A DNA stretch of 64,000 nucleotides from Malaciobacter molluscorum LMG 25693 (GCF_003544935.1 NZ_CP032098.1:248001-312000); one strand, 5' to 3'. Positions 16,802-27,052 are shown, counted from the first letter of the stretch. Notes: generated by a model from the sequence alone, not told the origin. Numbers and translations: made by a program.

Positions 16802-19356
16802 TATATATTTGCTTTTACAAACTCTAAAGCTTTTTGTTTTGCTTCATCTATTTTTGAAACATCTTTACCACCAGCTTGTGCAAAATCAGGTCTTCCACCA
16901 CCTCCACCACCAACAATTGGAGCTATATTTTTAATCCAATCACCAGCTTTAACTGAAGTATTTTTACATCCTGCAACTATCATTACTTTATCACCTTTTG
17001 GTTGTAAAAGTAATACTGCTAATTTTTCATTGGCATTTTTTAAATCATCAACAATTTTTTTAATATCTGCATTTTTAACAATATCTACAACAACTTTTAC
17101 ATCATTTATAACTTCTTCTTTTATTGGAGATGAAGATGTACTTTGTGCAGTTTCTAACTCTTTTTTTAACTCTTTTACTTGTTCTTTTAATTTTTTAATT
17201 CCAAGTAAAACATCTTGATTTTTTACTTCATTTTGTAACTCATTGTATTTATTAATTATATCATTTGTGTAGTTAATTGCAGCAACTCCGCAAACTGCTT
17301 CAATTCTTCTAACTCCAGCACTAACACCTGATTCTTTGATAATATAAAAACTTCCAATATCAGCACTATTTCTTACATGAGTTCCACCACAAAACTCTAT
17401 ACTAACTCCACCAAAATCAACTACTCTTACTCTATCTCCATATTTTTCACCAAACATAGCAATAGCACCTTTTTTCTTAGCTTCTTCAATTGGTAGTTCT
17501 TCTATATTTGCTGAAATTCCTCTTACTATCATAGAATTAACTAAATCTTCTACTTCTTTTAGTTGTTCATTTGTCATTGCTTTTGCATAAGTAAAGTCAA
17601 ATCTTAATCTTGAAGAATCATTTAAAGATCCAGCTTGTGCTACATTCTCTCCTAAAACCATTTTAAGTGCAGTTTGTAAAAGGTGAGTTGCACTATGATG
17701 TTTAGCTATTTCATATCTATTTACAACAACAGCATCAATAGTTTCTGAAATTTTTAAATTTGAATTTGTAACTTTTACTTGAGATAAGTTTAAACCAAAG
17801 AATTTTTTAGTATCAATTACTTCTGCAATATGATTTTCATCTTCAATAACTCCAATATCTCCTGCTTGTCCCCCAGATTCAGCGTAAAAAGGAGTTTTAT
17901 CAAGCATAATCCAACCCTCATTACCTTTTTCTAAAGAGTTAACTTCTTTAAAGTCTTTATTTAAAATACTAATAATCTTTGCACTACTAGCAGTTTTTTC
18001 ATAACCAACAAATTTATTTTTACCATATTTTTCAAGTAATGATTTAAAATCACCTTCAGCTAAAGTGTCTCCACTTCCTTTCCATGCTGCTTTTGCTTTA
18101 TTTCTTTGTTCAGCCATCAACTCTTCAAATTTTTCAATATCAATATCAAGATTTTTATCTCTTAACATATCTTGAGTTAAATCTAAAGGAAATCCAAATG
18201 TATCATATAATTTAAAAGCAATCTCTCCTGAAAATTTCTTTTTAGTATTTTTTAACTCTTCTTCAAATAAAGACATTCCAGAATCAATTGTTTTAAAGAA
18301 TCTATCCTCTTCAAGTGTTATTTGTTCTTTTATGTACTCTTTTTGTTCTTTAATTGCTGTATAGTGTGCTCCCATTAATTCATCTAAAGTATCAACTAAT
18401 TTAGCTAAAAATGGTTTTCTAAAACCTAATAAATAACCATGTCTTACAGCTCTTCTTAAAATTCTTCTAAGAACATAACCTCTACCTTCTTTATCAAATA
18501 AAATACCTTGGCTTATCATAAAACTAACAGCTCTTAAGTGATCAGCGATTACTCTGAAGCTTCCAATATTTGAATCAGTAATTTTTTTATTTGCTAGTTG
18601 TGTAGTTTTTTCAATTAAAGGCATAAATAAAGAAGAATCAAAGTTATTAAATTTACCCTCTTTTATTGCTACAACTCTTTCAAGACCCATACCTGTATCA
18701 ATTGAAGGTTTTGGTAAAGGATTTAAATTTCCATTTGTATCCCTTTCATATTGCATAAAAACAAGATTCCAAATTTCTAAAAATCTATCACCCTCTCCAC
18801 CTAAATAGTCTTCATCACTTCCAAAATTCTCTTCACCTTGGTCATAGAAAATTTCAGAACAAGGACCACATGCACCTGTATCTCCCATTGACCAAAAATT
18901 ATCTTTATCTCCGAATCTTTTAATTCTACTTGCATTTATATGTTCTTGCCATAATTCAAAAGCTTCATCATCACTTTCATGTACAGTTACCCATAATTTT
19001 TCAATAGGTAATTCTAAATTCTTAGTAATAAATTCCCATGCATATGCAATTGCTTCTTTTTTAAAATAATCACCAAAAGAGAAATTCCCTAGCATTTCAA
19101 ATAAAGTATGATGTCTTGCTGTATATCCAACATTTTCTAAGTCATTATGTTTTCCACCAGCTCTTACACATAATTGACAACTTGTAGCAGTTTTATTTTT
19201 TGGTGCTGGAACTGCTCCTGTAAATATATCTTTAAATTGTACCATACCAGCATTTGTGAATAGTAAAGTTGGATCATCTGGAACCAAAGGCATACTTGAA
19301 ACTACCCTATGTCCTTTACTTTCGAAAAATTTTAAATACTCTTTTCTTACATCCAT
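16801..19356 (-). CDS. alaS: Alanine--tRNA ligase
   Basis: An 851-residue class II synthetase that charges tRNA-Ala, with all expected parts. The N-terminal catalytic core begins [15 protein letters not shown] and includes the motif 2 region ([19 protein letters not shown]). The editing domain has the zinc-binding HHSATH and CGGTH signatures. A coiled coil (about residues 700-740) and a C-terminal domain containing [16 protein letters not shown] follow. The length is normal. It diverges from trxA across 128 bp that must hold both promoters. The downstream membrane gene overlaps its stop by one base. Confidence 0.97.
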   Translation of the reverse strand: MDVRKEYLKFFESKGHRVVSSMPLVPDDPTLLFTNAGMVQFKDIFTGAVPAPKNKTATSCQLCVRAGGKHNDLENVGYTARHHTLFEMLGNFSFGDYFKKEAIAYAWEFITKNLELPIEKLWVTVHESDDEAFELWQEHINASRIKRFGDKDNFWSMGDTGACGPCSEIFYDQGEENFGSDEDYLGGEGDRFLEIWNLVFMQYERDTNGNLNPLPKPSIDTGMGLERVVAIKEGKFNNFDSSLFMPLIEKTTQLANKKITDSNIGSFRVIADHLRAVSFMISQGILFDKEGRGYVLRRILRRAVRHGYLLGFRKPFLAKLVDTLDELMGAHYTAIKEQKEYIKEQITLEEDRFFKTIDSGMSLFEEELKNTKKKFSGEIAFKLYDTFGFPLDLTQDMLRDKNLDIDIEKFEELMAEQRNKAKAAWKGSGDTLAEGDFKSLLEKYGKNKFVGYEKTASSAKIISILNKDFKEVNSLEKGNEGWIMLDKTPFYAESGGQAGDIGVIEDENHIAEVIDTKKFFGLNLSQVKVTNSNLKISETIDAVVVNRYEIAKHHSATHLLQTALKMVLGENVAQAGSLNDSSRLRFDFTYAKAMTNEQLKEVEDLVNSMIVRGISANIEELPIEEAKKKGAIAMFGEKYGDRVRVVDFGGVSIEFCGGTHVRNSADIGSFYIIKESGVSAGVRRIEAVCGVAAINYTNDIINKYNELQNEVKNQDVLLGIKKLKEQVKELKKELETAQSTSSSPIKEEVINDVKVVVDIVKNADIKKIVDDLKNANEKLAVLLLQPKGDKVMIVAGCKNTSVKAGDWIKNIAPIVGGGGGGRPDFAQAGGKDVSKIDEAKQKALEFVKANI

Positions 19357-19423
19357 TTAATTATCCATTATTAATTTAAGGCTACATTTTACCCAAATAA
19401 AAATTTATAGAAGATTAGTAAAA

Positions 19424-19479
19424 CTTACATTTAAGTTTAGCTTAGTATAATTTGTAATTAAAATTTTGAAATAAGGGAA
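19424..19479 (+). promoter_or_regulatory. trxA promoter and SD
   Basis: CTTACA (19424-19429) and TATAAT (19446-19451), separated by 16 bp, form a good sigma70 promoter. The predicted transcription start is near 19458. AAGGGAA at about 19473-19479 is the SD for the ATG at 19485. Confidence 0.65.
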
Positions 19480-19484
19480 TTAGT

Positions 19485-19802
19485 ATGGGTAAGTATATAG
19501 AATTAACTCAAGAGAATTTTGATAGTACAGTTTCTAATGGGGTGTCTTTAGTTGACTTTTGGGCTCCTTGGTGTGGACCTTGTAGAATGCTTGCACCTGT
19601 TATTGAAGAGTTAGGTGAAGAATTTGATGGTAAAGCTAACATTTGTAAAGTAAATACAGATGAGCAACAAGACTTAGCTGTGAAATATGGTATTAGATCT
19701 ATTCCTACAATTATCTTTGTAAAAGATGGTGAAGTAGTAGAACAAATGGTTGGTGCTACATCTAAACAAGCACTAGCTGATAAAATTAACTCACTATTAT
19801 AA
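19485..19802 (+). CDS. trxA: Thioredoxin
   Basis: A 105-residue cytoplasmic dithiol reductant. The active site WCGPC is at residues 29-33, preceded by DFWAP, with the cis-proline in RSIPTIIF. The length is typical. It is a single-gene transcript: a sigma70 promoter lies upstream and a 10-bp hairpin terminator directly follows. Its reductase, trxB, is encoded 9 kb away in this same window. Confidence 0.97.
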   Translation: MGKYIELTQENFDSTVSNGVSLVDFWAPWCGPCRMLAPVIEELGEEFDGKANICKVNTDEQQDLAVKYGIRSIPTIIFVKDGEVVEQMVGATSKQALADKINSLL

Positions 19803-19810
19803 AAAATATA

Positions 19811-19838
19811 TTCTAAGAGAGGATTCTCTTAGAATTTT
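19811..19838 (+). terminator. Rho-independent terminator after trxA
   Basis: TTCTAAGAGA (19811-19820) and TCTCTTAGAA (19825-19834) form a perfect 10-bp stem with a GGAT loop, followed by TTTT. It ends only about 15 nt before the next gene's ATG, leaving almost no room for a separate promoter for the sensor kinase. Confidence 0.8.
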
Positions 19839-19853
19839 ACTTCATTAATAAGA

Positions 19854-22034
19854 ATGAACTTTAAGAAAATACTTTTTATTTTAATAATATTTAATACTAT
19901 ATTTTTATATGCACAAAATTCTAAAAATATATTAATTTTAAATTCATATCATAAAGGTTTTATTTATAGTGATAATATTATAAATGGTATTGAAAGTATT
20001 TATAAAGATCAAGAAAATATAAAAACAAATATTTTATATATGGATTCAAGAAGAGTCTTTGTATCTGATTATAAGACTCTTCTCTCAAATTTTTATAAAG
20101 CAAAGTTTGAAAATAAAAAATTTGATTTAATAATCTGCATTGGTAAATTCTCATATGATTTTGTAATTAATAATAAATTAAAAGTTTTTAACTATAGTAA
20201 AATAATTTATACAGGAATAGAAAATAAAAAAATAGATAATCCAAATATTTATACAATTAGTGCAAATATAGATGTAAAAGAGAATGTCGAACTTATCTAC
20301 ACTGTTATGAAAAAATTAAAAAAACTATATATTATAAATAGTTCATTAGAGAAAGAAAAGACAAATATAGAAGTGGAAAAAGCGTTAAAAAAATTGAAAA
20401 AACGTTTTGAAATTCAATATATAGAACATTCCTCAATTTCTCAGCTTAAAGAAAAGTTTAGTTCTCATAAAAAGAATGAAGCTATATTATTTATAAAATT
20501 TTTAGAAGATAGTGATTTTAATAGTATAAAAGATACTAATATTGTTAATTTTATAAAATCAGTAAATATTCCTATTTTTGTTGTAGATGACCAATTTTTA
20601 AAAGAAGGTGTAGTTGGAGGTAAAATTATATCTTCAACTAAATTAGGAAAAACAATTGCAATATTATCTATAGATATTTTAAATAATAAACAACATATAA
20701 AAAGAGACTATAAACTAAAGTATGATTATAAATTTGATAGTTTAGTTTTAAAAAAATATAATATTAAACCATACTATTTTTATAACAGTTATAGTATTGT
20801 AAATAAGCCTGAAGATTTTTTCCAAAAACATAGAGATTTATTTGAAATACTTTTTTTGCTTTTTCCATTACTTTTACTATTAGTTATAGGTTTATTACAT
20901 AATATATATTATAGAAAACAAACAGAAAAATTACTTCAAGAGAGAATTGACTTTGATGATACTTTATTAAATGCAATGAAAAATCCAATCTTTTGGCAAA
21001 ATAAAGATGAAAAAATAGTTGATTTTAATAGTAAATTTAGTTCAATGATAGGTATTTCTGAAGATAGGTTATATTATGCAAGTTTAAAAAAGTTAAGAAG
21101 TTATAAAAAAGCAAGAAAGTTATTAGAAGCATTGGAAAAATATAATAAAAATGAGAAAGAAGCTTTATTTACTTTTGAAACTGAAGATAAAACAAAAAAA
21201 ATATATTTAATTAATCAAGCAAAATTTAAAGATGAAAAGTCTCAAAGTTATGGAACAGTGACAATTTTAACTGATATTACTAAAGAAAAACAAATAGAAA
21301 AAGAGAAAGAAAGAAATCAAGAATTCTTAATTCAACAATCAAAATTAGCAGAAATTGGTGAAATCTTTTCAGCAATTGCTCATCAGTGGAAAGCTCCATT
21401 ACTGGAGATTACTACTATTGCTCAAGAGAGTTTTTATTCAAATGAGGATGATGATAAAGAAAAAGAGTCTTACGTAAAAGATATAATGACTCAAGTAAAA
21501 TATATGAATGATACAATAAATGACTTTCAAGATTTTATTAAGCCTTCAAATAAAAAAACAAAATTTGATATATACGAAGCAATTACTTCTTTACTTAAAA
21601 TTATTGATCATAATATTAGATTTAATTACATTGATGTAAAAATAGATTTAAAAGACAATACTAATGTTACCGTATATGGATATAGAAATGAGTTTATGCA
21701 AAGTTTATTAAATATCATAAATAATGCAAAAGATGAACTTGTAAATAATGATTTTAAAAATAGAAAAATAAATATAGAAATTTTTAATAAACAAAATAAA
21801 TTGTATATTAATATAAAAGATAATGCAGGTGGAATAAGTACAAAAAATATAGAATCGATATTTACTCCATATTATTCAACAAAAAAAGATGGAAGTGGAA
21901 TAGGTTTATATATGACAAAAGTAATAATAGAAGATAAAATGAATGGTAAAATAAGAGTAAAAAATACAAAAGTTGGTGCATGTTTTACTATTATATTGGA
22001 GCAGGGAAATGAAAATATTAGCACTAGAGGATAA
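19854..22034 (+). CDS. Membrane sensor histidine kinase with ABC substrate-binding-like sensor domain, copy 1
   Basis: A 726-residue kinase. A signal peptide (about 1-20) leads into a periplasmic region (about 24-320) resembling ABC-transporter substrate-binding proteins of the PF04392 kind; it opens ILILNSYHKGFIYSDNIINGI. One membrane helix (about 328-350) follows, then a PAS-like domain (about 360-475; FWQNKDEKIVDFN), a phosphoacceptor helix with H510 in IAHQWKAPLLEI, and a HATPase domain (NIINNAKDE, DNAGGIS, GSGIGLYMTKVIIED). Its end overlaps the response regulator start by 26 nt. No good SD precedes the ATG. The ligand is unknown; dcuB next door suggests a C4-dicarboxylate or related acid, which is inference. 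Confidence 0.85.
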   Translation: MNFKKILFILIIFNTIFLYAQNSKNILILNSYHKGFIYSDNIINGIESIYKDQENIKTNILYMDSRRVFVSDYKTLLSNFYKAKFENKKFDLIICIGKFSYDFVINNKLKVFNYSKIIYTGIENKKIDNPNIYTISANIDVKENVELIYTVMKKLKKLYIINSSLEKEKTNIEVEKALKKLKKRFEIQYIEHSSISQLKEKFSSHKKNEAILFIKFLEDSDFNSIKDTNIVNFIKSVNIPIFVVDDQFLKEGVVGGKIISSTKLGKTIAILSIDILNNKQHIKRDYKLKYDYKFDSLVLKKYNIKPYYFYNSYSIVNKPEDFFQKHRDLFEILFLLFPLLLLLVIGLLHNIYYRKQTEKLLQERIDFDDTLLNAMKNPIFWQNKDEKIVDFNSKFSSMIGISEDRLYYASLKKLRSYKKARKLLEALEKYNKNEKEALFTFETEDKTKKIYLINQAKFKDEKSQSYGTVTILTDITKEKQIEKEKERNQEFLIQQSKLAEIGEIFSAIAHQWKAPLLEITTIAQESFYSNEDDDKEKESYVKDIMTQVKYMNDTINDFQDFIKPSNKKTKFDIYEAITSLLKIIDHNIRFNYIDVKIDLKDNTNVTVYGYRNEFMQSLLNIINNAKDELVNNDFKNRKINIEIFNKQNKLYINIKDNAGGISTKNIESIFTPYYSTKKDGSGIGLYMTKVIIEDKMNGKIRVKNTKVGACFTIILEQGNENISTRG

Positions 22035-22665
22035 TGAAAGGCTTTTAAAGCTTATAAAAGGTTCTTTAGAAAAAGAAGGTTATGAGGTTGATTGTTTTTC
22101 AAATGGTGATGATGCATTAGATGTATTAGAAAATGGTTATAACTGTTTTATTCTTGATATAAATGTTCCTTCTATTGATGGAATTACTCTATTGGAATAT
22201 ATTAGAGTAAAATCATCTGATGTTCCTGTATTAATAATCAGTTCAAATCATGATTTAGAAAAAATAGAAAAGTCATATAAGTTTGGATGTAATGATTATA
22301 TAAAAAAGCCATTTTATATAATTGAACTTGTTGAAAAAGTAAAAAAAATGTGTAGCCCTAAATCTAATAAATTTCAATTAGCTGAAAATACAGTATTTGA
22401 TTTAAAAGAACGCAAATTATATATTGATAGTGATGAGGTAGAACTTACAAAAAAAGAGATTTTATTTTTAGAGTTATTTGCACAAAATCTTAATAAAATT
22501 GCAAGTTATGATGAAATGATTGATTACGTATGGCAAGGTGAAGAGACTAATCTTACAAATATACGGGCAATGATAAAAAGACTTAGAAAAAAACTTCCTA
22601 TTGATAGTATTGTTATTGTAAAAGGAATGGGATATTCATTAAATAAAAGTGCAAAATTTATATAA
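22009..22665 (+). CDS. OmpR/PhoB-family response regulator, copy 1
   Basis: A 218-residue two-domain regulator. The receiver domain (1-115) has the acidic pair in ALEDNERLL, the phospho-acceptor Asp in CFILDINVPS (near residue 50), the SS switch in LIISSNHD, and Lys in YIKKPF. The C-terminal winged helix (about 125-215) includes LTKKEILFLELFA and the recognition-helix region NIRAMIKRLRKKL. I start at ATG 22009, which has AGGGA upstream and gives exactly the length of copy 2; a longer frame from 21973 is less likely. It overlaps the kinase gene, so the two form one system. Targets are unknown. Confidence 0.9.
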   Translation: MKILALEDNERLLKLIKGSLEKEGYEVDCFSNGDDALDVLENGYNCFILDINVPSIDGITLLEYIRVKSSDVPVLIISSNHDLEKIEKSYKFGCNDYIKKPFYIIELVEKVKKMCSPKSNKFQLAENTVFDLKERKLYIDSDEVELTKKEILFLELFAQNLNKIASYDEMIDYVWQGEETNLTNIRAMIKRLRKKLPIDSIVIVKGMGYSLNKSAKFI

Positions 22666-22684
22666 AGTATTTTGTTAATTGAAG

Positions 22685-22715
22685 AATGTAAAGAGAAATA
22701 TTTTCTCTTTACATT
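22685..22715. terminator. Bidirectional terminator between response regulator 1 and dcuB
   Basis: AATGTAAAGAGAAA (22685-22698) and TTTCTCTTTACATT (22702-22715) form a perfect 14-bp stem with a 3-nt loop, lying between the two convergent stop codons. Confidence 0.85.
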
Positions 22716-22718
22716 TTC

Positions 22719-24062
22719 TTAGATAATTCCATAAAGTTTTGCTAAAATAAATCCTACTGTTGAAGCAGTACCTACTCCAAGAAGCCCTGGAATAATAAAA
22801 CTGTGATTGATAACAAATTTACCAATTCTTGTTGTTCCCGATCTATCAAAACTAATAGCTGCTAAATCACTTGGATATGTTGGTAAAATATAATATCCAT
22901 AACAAGCAGCAGCAAATGCAGCAATTACACCAGGATCAACACCAACAGATAATGCAATTGGAACAATTGCAGCTAGTGCAGCACCTTGAGAGTTAACAAG
23001 TTTTGATACAAAAATTAATACAATTGCATATGCCCATGGATATTGTGCAACAATTCCACCTAATACTTCTTTTATATCGCCAATGTGTGCACCAAACATA
23101 GTTTTAGTCATCCAAGCAACACCATATACTGCAATAAGTGCAACCATACCTGATTTAAATACTTCATTACTTGAAATTGCAGAAGGTTTAACTTTTGCAA
23201 CTACAAAGATAATAGCACCTGCTGTTAACATAAACATTTGAATAACATAAACCATAGATAGTGGTTTACCATGAATTACTGGTCTTAGTTCTGGAAATGC
23301 TCCTAAAATAGCAACTATTGCAATAGAACTAAGGAATATCCACATTGCATTCCAGTAAGTCTGAGGTAATTTGTTATTTAATAGTGTTTTATCTTCACCA
23401 TAAATATATTTTTTCATTTCAGGATCTTTGATTTTCTCTTGGAATTCAGGATCATCTTCTAAATTTTTACCTCTGAACATACTCCAAAAACCAATAACTA
23501 AAACCCCACAGATTGCACCTGGAATTGTAATTGATAATAATTGAACTAAATCTAATTCTTTACCATTAATCATAGCATGACCTGATAACATAGCAACTAA
23601 AGAAACAACTGCAACTGATACAGGAGATGTTACAATACCCATTTGCGCTGCAATTGTACTTGCTGCCATTGGTCTTTCAGGTCTTACTCCTTTTCTAATA
23701 GCAATGTCATAAATAATTGGTAACATTGTATATACTACGTGACCTGTACCACAAAGAAAAGTTAAAGTTAGCGTAGTTAATGGAGCTAAGAATGTAATAT
23801 GTTTAGGATGTTTTCTTAACAATTTTTCTGCTAATTGAAGCATAACATCTAATCCACCTGATGCTTGTAAAGTTGCACCAGCAGTAATAACTGCTAACAT
23901 AACAAGCATTACTTTGATTGGAGGGTTACCTGGAGTCATCCCAAATCCAAAAACAAGTACAACCACACCAATACCACCGAATAAACCTAATGCTAGTCCA
24001 CCTTTTCTAGCACCAAGGAATAATACAGCTAATACAATGATTAATTGAATTGTAAATTCCAT
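22719..24062 (-). CDS. dcuB: Anaerobic C4-dicarboxylate transporter DcuB
   Basis: A 447-residue inner-membrane antiporter of the DcuA/DcuB family that exchanges fumarate, malate or aspartate for succinate during fumarate respiration. The N-terminal third is very close in wording to E. coli DcuB ([65 protein letters not shown]) and less like DcuA. There are about ten to twelve helices, and the length matches DcuB. It is a single gene between two sensor-kinase operons on the opposite strand. Its promoter region carries a long palindrome (24120-24147), so it is probably tightly regulated. Confidence 0.93.
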   Translation of the reverse strand: MEFTIQLIIVLAVLFLGARKGGLALGLFGGIGVVVLVFGFGMTPGNPPIKVMLVMLAVITAGATLQASGGLDVMLQLAEKLLRKHPKHITFLAPLTTLTLTFLCGTGHVVYTMLPIIYDIAIRKGVRPERPMAASTIAAQMGIVTSPVSVAVVSLVAMLSGHAMINGKELDLVQLLSITIPGAICGVLVIGFWSMFRGKNLEDDPEFQEKIKDPEMKKYIYGEDKTLLNNKLPQTYWNAMWIFLSSIAIVAILGAFPELRPVIHGKPLSMVYVIQMFMLTAGAIIFVVAKVKPSAISSNEVFKSGMVALIAVYGVAWMTKTMFGAHIGDIKEVLGGIVAQYPWAYAIVLIFVSKLVNSQGAALAAIVPIALSVGVDPGVIAAFAAACYGYYILPTYPSDLAAISFDRSGTTRIGKFVINHSFIIPGLLGVGTASTVGFILAKLYGII

Positions 24063-24087
24063 AATTTGTCCTTTTATTTTACATAAG

Positions 24088-24147
24088 TGAATATGTATTC
24101 ATAGTGAAATTCTATATACTCAATATGTCATTAGTATGACAAATTGA
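24088..24147 (-). promoter_or_regulatory. dcuB promoter with two palindromic operator candidates
   Basis: Reading the minus strand, TTGTCA (24142-24137) and TATATA (24118-24113) with an 18-bp spacer form the likely dcuB promoter, with a start near 24106. A 28-bp palindrome (arms TCAATATGTCAT at 24120-24131 and ATGACAAATTGA at 24136-24147, one mismatch, 4-bp spacer) covers the -35 and most of the spacer. A second, perfect palindrome TGAATATGTATTCA (24088-24101) lies just downstream of the start. This layout suits a repressor, or an activator overlapping the -35. Confidence 0.6.
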
Positions 24148-24198
24148 ATATTTTATAAAATAAACAAACTTAATTATAAAATTAATATATATTTAAGT

Positions 24199-24236
24199 TT
24201 TACAATTAATAGAGTATAGTGTATAATAATTACATG
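24199..24236 (+). promoter_or_regulatory. Promoter of sensor kinase 2, probably leaderless
   Basis: TTTACA (24199-24204), a 17-bp spacer and TATAAT (24222-24227) make a near-consensus sigma70 promoter. Transcription should start about 7 nt after the -10, which is at the A of ATG 24234. No SD precedes that ATG. Confidence 0.55.
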
Positions 24237-26399
24237 AGAAAGATTATTTTACTTATATTTTTTATTAATATTCATTTATTTGCATATTCTATACTTATTA
24301 TTAACTCCTACCATAAAGGTTATCAATGGAGTGACAAAGTAATACGTGGATTAGAAGATGTGTTGATTCAAAAAGATTATATAGATTTTAATATTCTATA
24401 TATGGATTCAAAAAGAATATCTTCTAGTGAATATTTTGAAAGTTTAAAGAATTTATATAAAATTCAATTAAGAAATAGAAAGTATGATCTAATAATTCCT
24501 ATTGATAGATTTGCTTATGATTTTGTTTTGGAAAACTATTATGAACTTTTTGAAACTGAGCCTATATTAGCTGTAGGAATAGAGAGATTTTCACATGAAA
24601 GAGTAAAAAAGTATTCGTTACAAAAGAAAGTATCTGCAATTTTAGAAAAAAGAGATCTTTTTGGTAATGTGAATATGATAGAAAAGAATTTTTATAATAT
24701 AAAAAAACTTTATATTATAAATGATAAAAGTATAAATGGAAAACATACAGAACCACTTATTGAAGATTTAATTAAAAACTTTAATAATAGAATCAAACTT
24801 CAATATTTAAAAGAAGATGATTTATCATCTTTAAAAAATTATCCTTTTGAAAATGGTAGTGCTGGATTATTTATTAGATTTTATAAAAATAAAAATGGAA
24901 AATTAAATAAAAATAGTGAAATAATTAATTTTATAAAAAACTCAAAAATTCCTATATTTGTTACAGATTCTTTATTTGTTGGAAAAGGTGCAACAGGTGG
25001 TAAAATAGTAGATTTATATAAACTTGGAAAAGAATCAGGACAAATGGCACTTGATATTTTAAATGGTAAAGATGCTATGGTGATTGAATATAAAGATTTT
25101 GAATACTTTTTTGATTATGAAAAATTAAATGAATTTTTACTTTCAATTGTTAATTTATCAGAACCTTATACAATTATTCATAAAAAAAAGACTTTTTTTG
25201 ATAATTATAGAAATCTTATTGATTTTGTTTTTACTATTTCACCTTTATTAGTATTTTTGATTTTAGGATTGATTCATAATATATATAAAAGAAAAAGTTT
25301 AGAAAAAGATTTACGAAAAAGAATTGAGTTTGACGCAACGATGTTAAATGCAATTGATAGTCCAATCTTTTGGCAAGATTCAGAAGGAAGAATTGTTGAT
25401 TCAAATAATACATTTTGTAATCTACTAGAGTTATCTTCTGATTATTTATATGGAAAAAAACTTATTGATTTAAAAGATAATCATAATATAAAACAAATTG
25501 TAAGAATGATAAGTAATTATAATTTAAATAAAAATAATAATGAATTTGATTTTATTGATAAAGATAATAACAAAAAAATCTATCTAATTAAACAAGCAAA
25601 ATTTAAAGAACAAAAAATTAAATATGAGGGTTATGTAACTATTTTTACAGATATTACAAGAGAAAGAGAAATTATCTTGGAAAAACAAAAAAATAGACAA
25701 TTTGCTATTCAGCAAAGTAAATTAGCAGAGATTGGAGAGATCTTCTCGTCAATCGCTCATCAATGGAAAACACCTTTAATTGAAATTACAGCAATTGCAC
25801 AAGAACTATTTTATACAAGAAAATCAAAATCACAAAATATTAATGAAGATGATAGTTTTGTTAAAGATATTATGCAGCAAGTAACTTATATGACTGATAC
25901 AATTAATGAATTCCAGAAATTTATAATGCCTTCAAATAAAAAAGTTGATTTTAATATTGAAGAAGCAATTGAAACTATGTTAGAAATAGTTAATCATAAT
26001 TTAAAATATAATAATATAAAAATATCTTTAAATATAAAAGAAGGAACAAATTTAATAGTACATGGTTATAAAAATGAAGTAATGCAGTCAATTTTAAATA
26101 TAATTAATAATGCAAGAGATGCTTTATTAAATAATTATTATAAAGATAGAAAAATTGAAATATCTCTTTTTAATGAAAAGTCAGATTTAATTATAAAAAT
26201 AATTGATAATGCAAAAGGTATTAATATAAAAAATATAAATAAAATTTTTGAGCCATATTATACAACAAAAGAGAAAGGTCATGGAATAGGTTTATATATG
26301 ACAAAAGTAATAATAGAAGATAAAATGAATGGTAAAATATCAGTTGAAAATATAGAAAGGGGAGCTATGTTTACAATAAGATTAGCACAAAGAAAATGA
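24234..26399 (+). CDS. Membrane sensor histidine kinase with ABC substrate-binding-like sensor domain, copy 2
   Basis: A 721-residue paralogue of the kinase at 19854 with the same order of parts: signal peptide (MRKIILLIFFINIHLFA), substrate-binding-like periplasmic domain beginning ILIINSYHKGYQWSDKV, membrane helix (about 326-348), PAS-like domain (FWQDSEGRIVDSN), phosphoacceptor near residue 509 in IAHQWKTPLIEITAIAQE, and HATPase (NIINNARDA, HGIGLYMTKVIIEDKMNGKI). A GTG at 24219 is in frame, but that would start inside the -10 box, so ATG 24234 is preferred. The sensor halves differ far more than the kinase halves, suggesting different ligands. It overlaps its regulator by 4 nt. Confidence 0.85.
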   Translation: MRKIILLIFFINIHLFAYSILIINSYHKGYQWSDKVIRGLEDVLIQKDYIDFNILYMDSKRISSSEYFESLKNLYKIQLRNRKYDLIIPIDRFAYDFVLENYYELFETEPILAVGIERFSHERVKKYSLQKKVSAILEKRDLFGNVNMIEKNFYNIKKLYIINDKSINGKHTEPLIEDLIKNFNNRIKLQYLKEDDLSSLKNYPFENGSAGLFIRFYKNKNGKLNKNSEIINFIKNSKIPIFVTDSLFVGKGATGGKIVDLYKLGKESGQMALDILNGKDAMVIEYKDFEYFFDYEKLNEFLLSIVNLSEPYTIIHKKKTFFDNYRNLIDFVFTISPLLVFLILGLIHNIYKRKSLEKDLRKRIEFDATMLNAIDSPIFWQDSEGRIVDSNNTFCNLLELSSDYLYGKKLIDLKDNHNIKQIVRMISNYNLNKNNNEFDFIDKDNNKKIYLIKQAKFKEQKIKYEGYVTIFTDITREREIILEKQKNRQFAIQQSKLAEIGEIFSSIAHQWKTPLIEITAIAQELFYTRKSKSQNINEDDSFVKDIMQQVTYMTDTINEFQKFIMPSNKKVDFNIEEAIETMLEIVNHNLKYNNIKISLNIKEGTNLIVHGYKNEVMQSILNIINNARDALLNNYYKDRKIEISLFNEKSDLIIKIIDNAKGINIKNINKIFEPYYTTKEKGHGIGLYMTKVIIEDKMNGKISVENIERGAMFTIRLAQRK

Positions 26400-27052
26400 A
26401 AATATTACTTTTAGAAGATAATGAAAGATTATCAAATGTAATAAAATATGCATTATTGGATGAAGGATATAGTGTAGATTGTTTTTTTGATGGTGATGAT
26501 GCATTAGATTCTATTGGTAATGGATATGCTTGTTTTATCCTTGATATAAATGTACCTAATTCAGATGGTATATCAATACTTGAATATATAAGATTGAATC
26601 ATAGTAAAATACCTGTTTTAATAATTAGTTCAAATCATGAATTAGATAAAGTTAAAGAGTCTTATGAAAAAGGTTGTGATGATTATTTAAAAAAACCATT
26701 TTATATAATTGAACTTCTTCAAAAAGTAAAAAAATTATGTGGGGAGAAAAAGCAGTATTTAATTTTTGATGAAACATATAAATATAGTTTTATTAATCAT
26801 AGATTATATAAAAATGAAGAAGAGATTGAATTGACAAAAAAAGAGATTTTGTTTTTAGAATTATTTGCAAGAGATATTCATTTTGTAGCAACCTATGATA
26901 ACATTGAAGAGTATGTTTGGGAAGGTGAAGATACAACTTTAGCAAATATACGTTCTATGATAAAAAGATTAAGAAAAAAATTACCAAATGATAGTATAAC
27001 GATTATTAAAGGAATAGGGTATTCTTTAAATAAAAATGTAAAATTTCTATAA
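26396..27052 (+). CDS. OmpR/PhoB-family response regulator, copy 2
   Basis: A 218-residue regulator of the same length and layout as copy 1: receiver with LLLEDNERLS, CFILDINVPNSDG (phospho-Asp), LIISSNHE and YLKKPF; winged helix with LTKKEILFLELFARD and NIRSMIKRLRKKL. The putative recognition helices of the two copies differ at few positions (RAMIKRLRKKL against RSMIKRLRKKL), so they may share DNA sites and cross-regulate. It overlaps the kinase by an ATGA and ends in a hairpin shared with the convergent symporter gene. Confidence 0.9.
   Translation: MKILLLEDNERLSNVIKYALLDEGYSVDCFFDGDDALDSIGNGYACFILDINVPNSDGISILEYIRLNHSKIPVLIISSNHELDKVKESYEKGCDDYLKKPFYIIELLQKVKKLCGEKKQYLIFDETYKYSFINHRLYKNEEEIELTKKEILFLELFARDIHFVATYDNIEEYVWEGEDTTLANIRSMIKRLRKKLPNDSITIIKGIGYSLNKNVKFL

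Noticed and set aside
16796-17218. Plus-strand ORF of 140 codons with a proline run
   Set aside because: It is antisense to the 3' end of alaS; the PPPPPP run is just the complement of the alaS glycine stretch.
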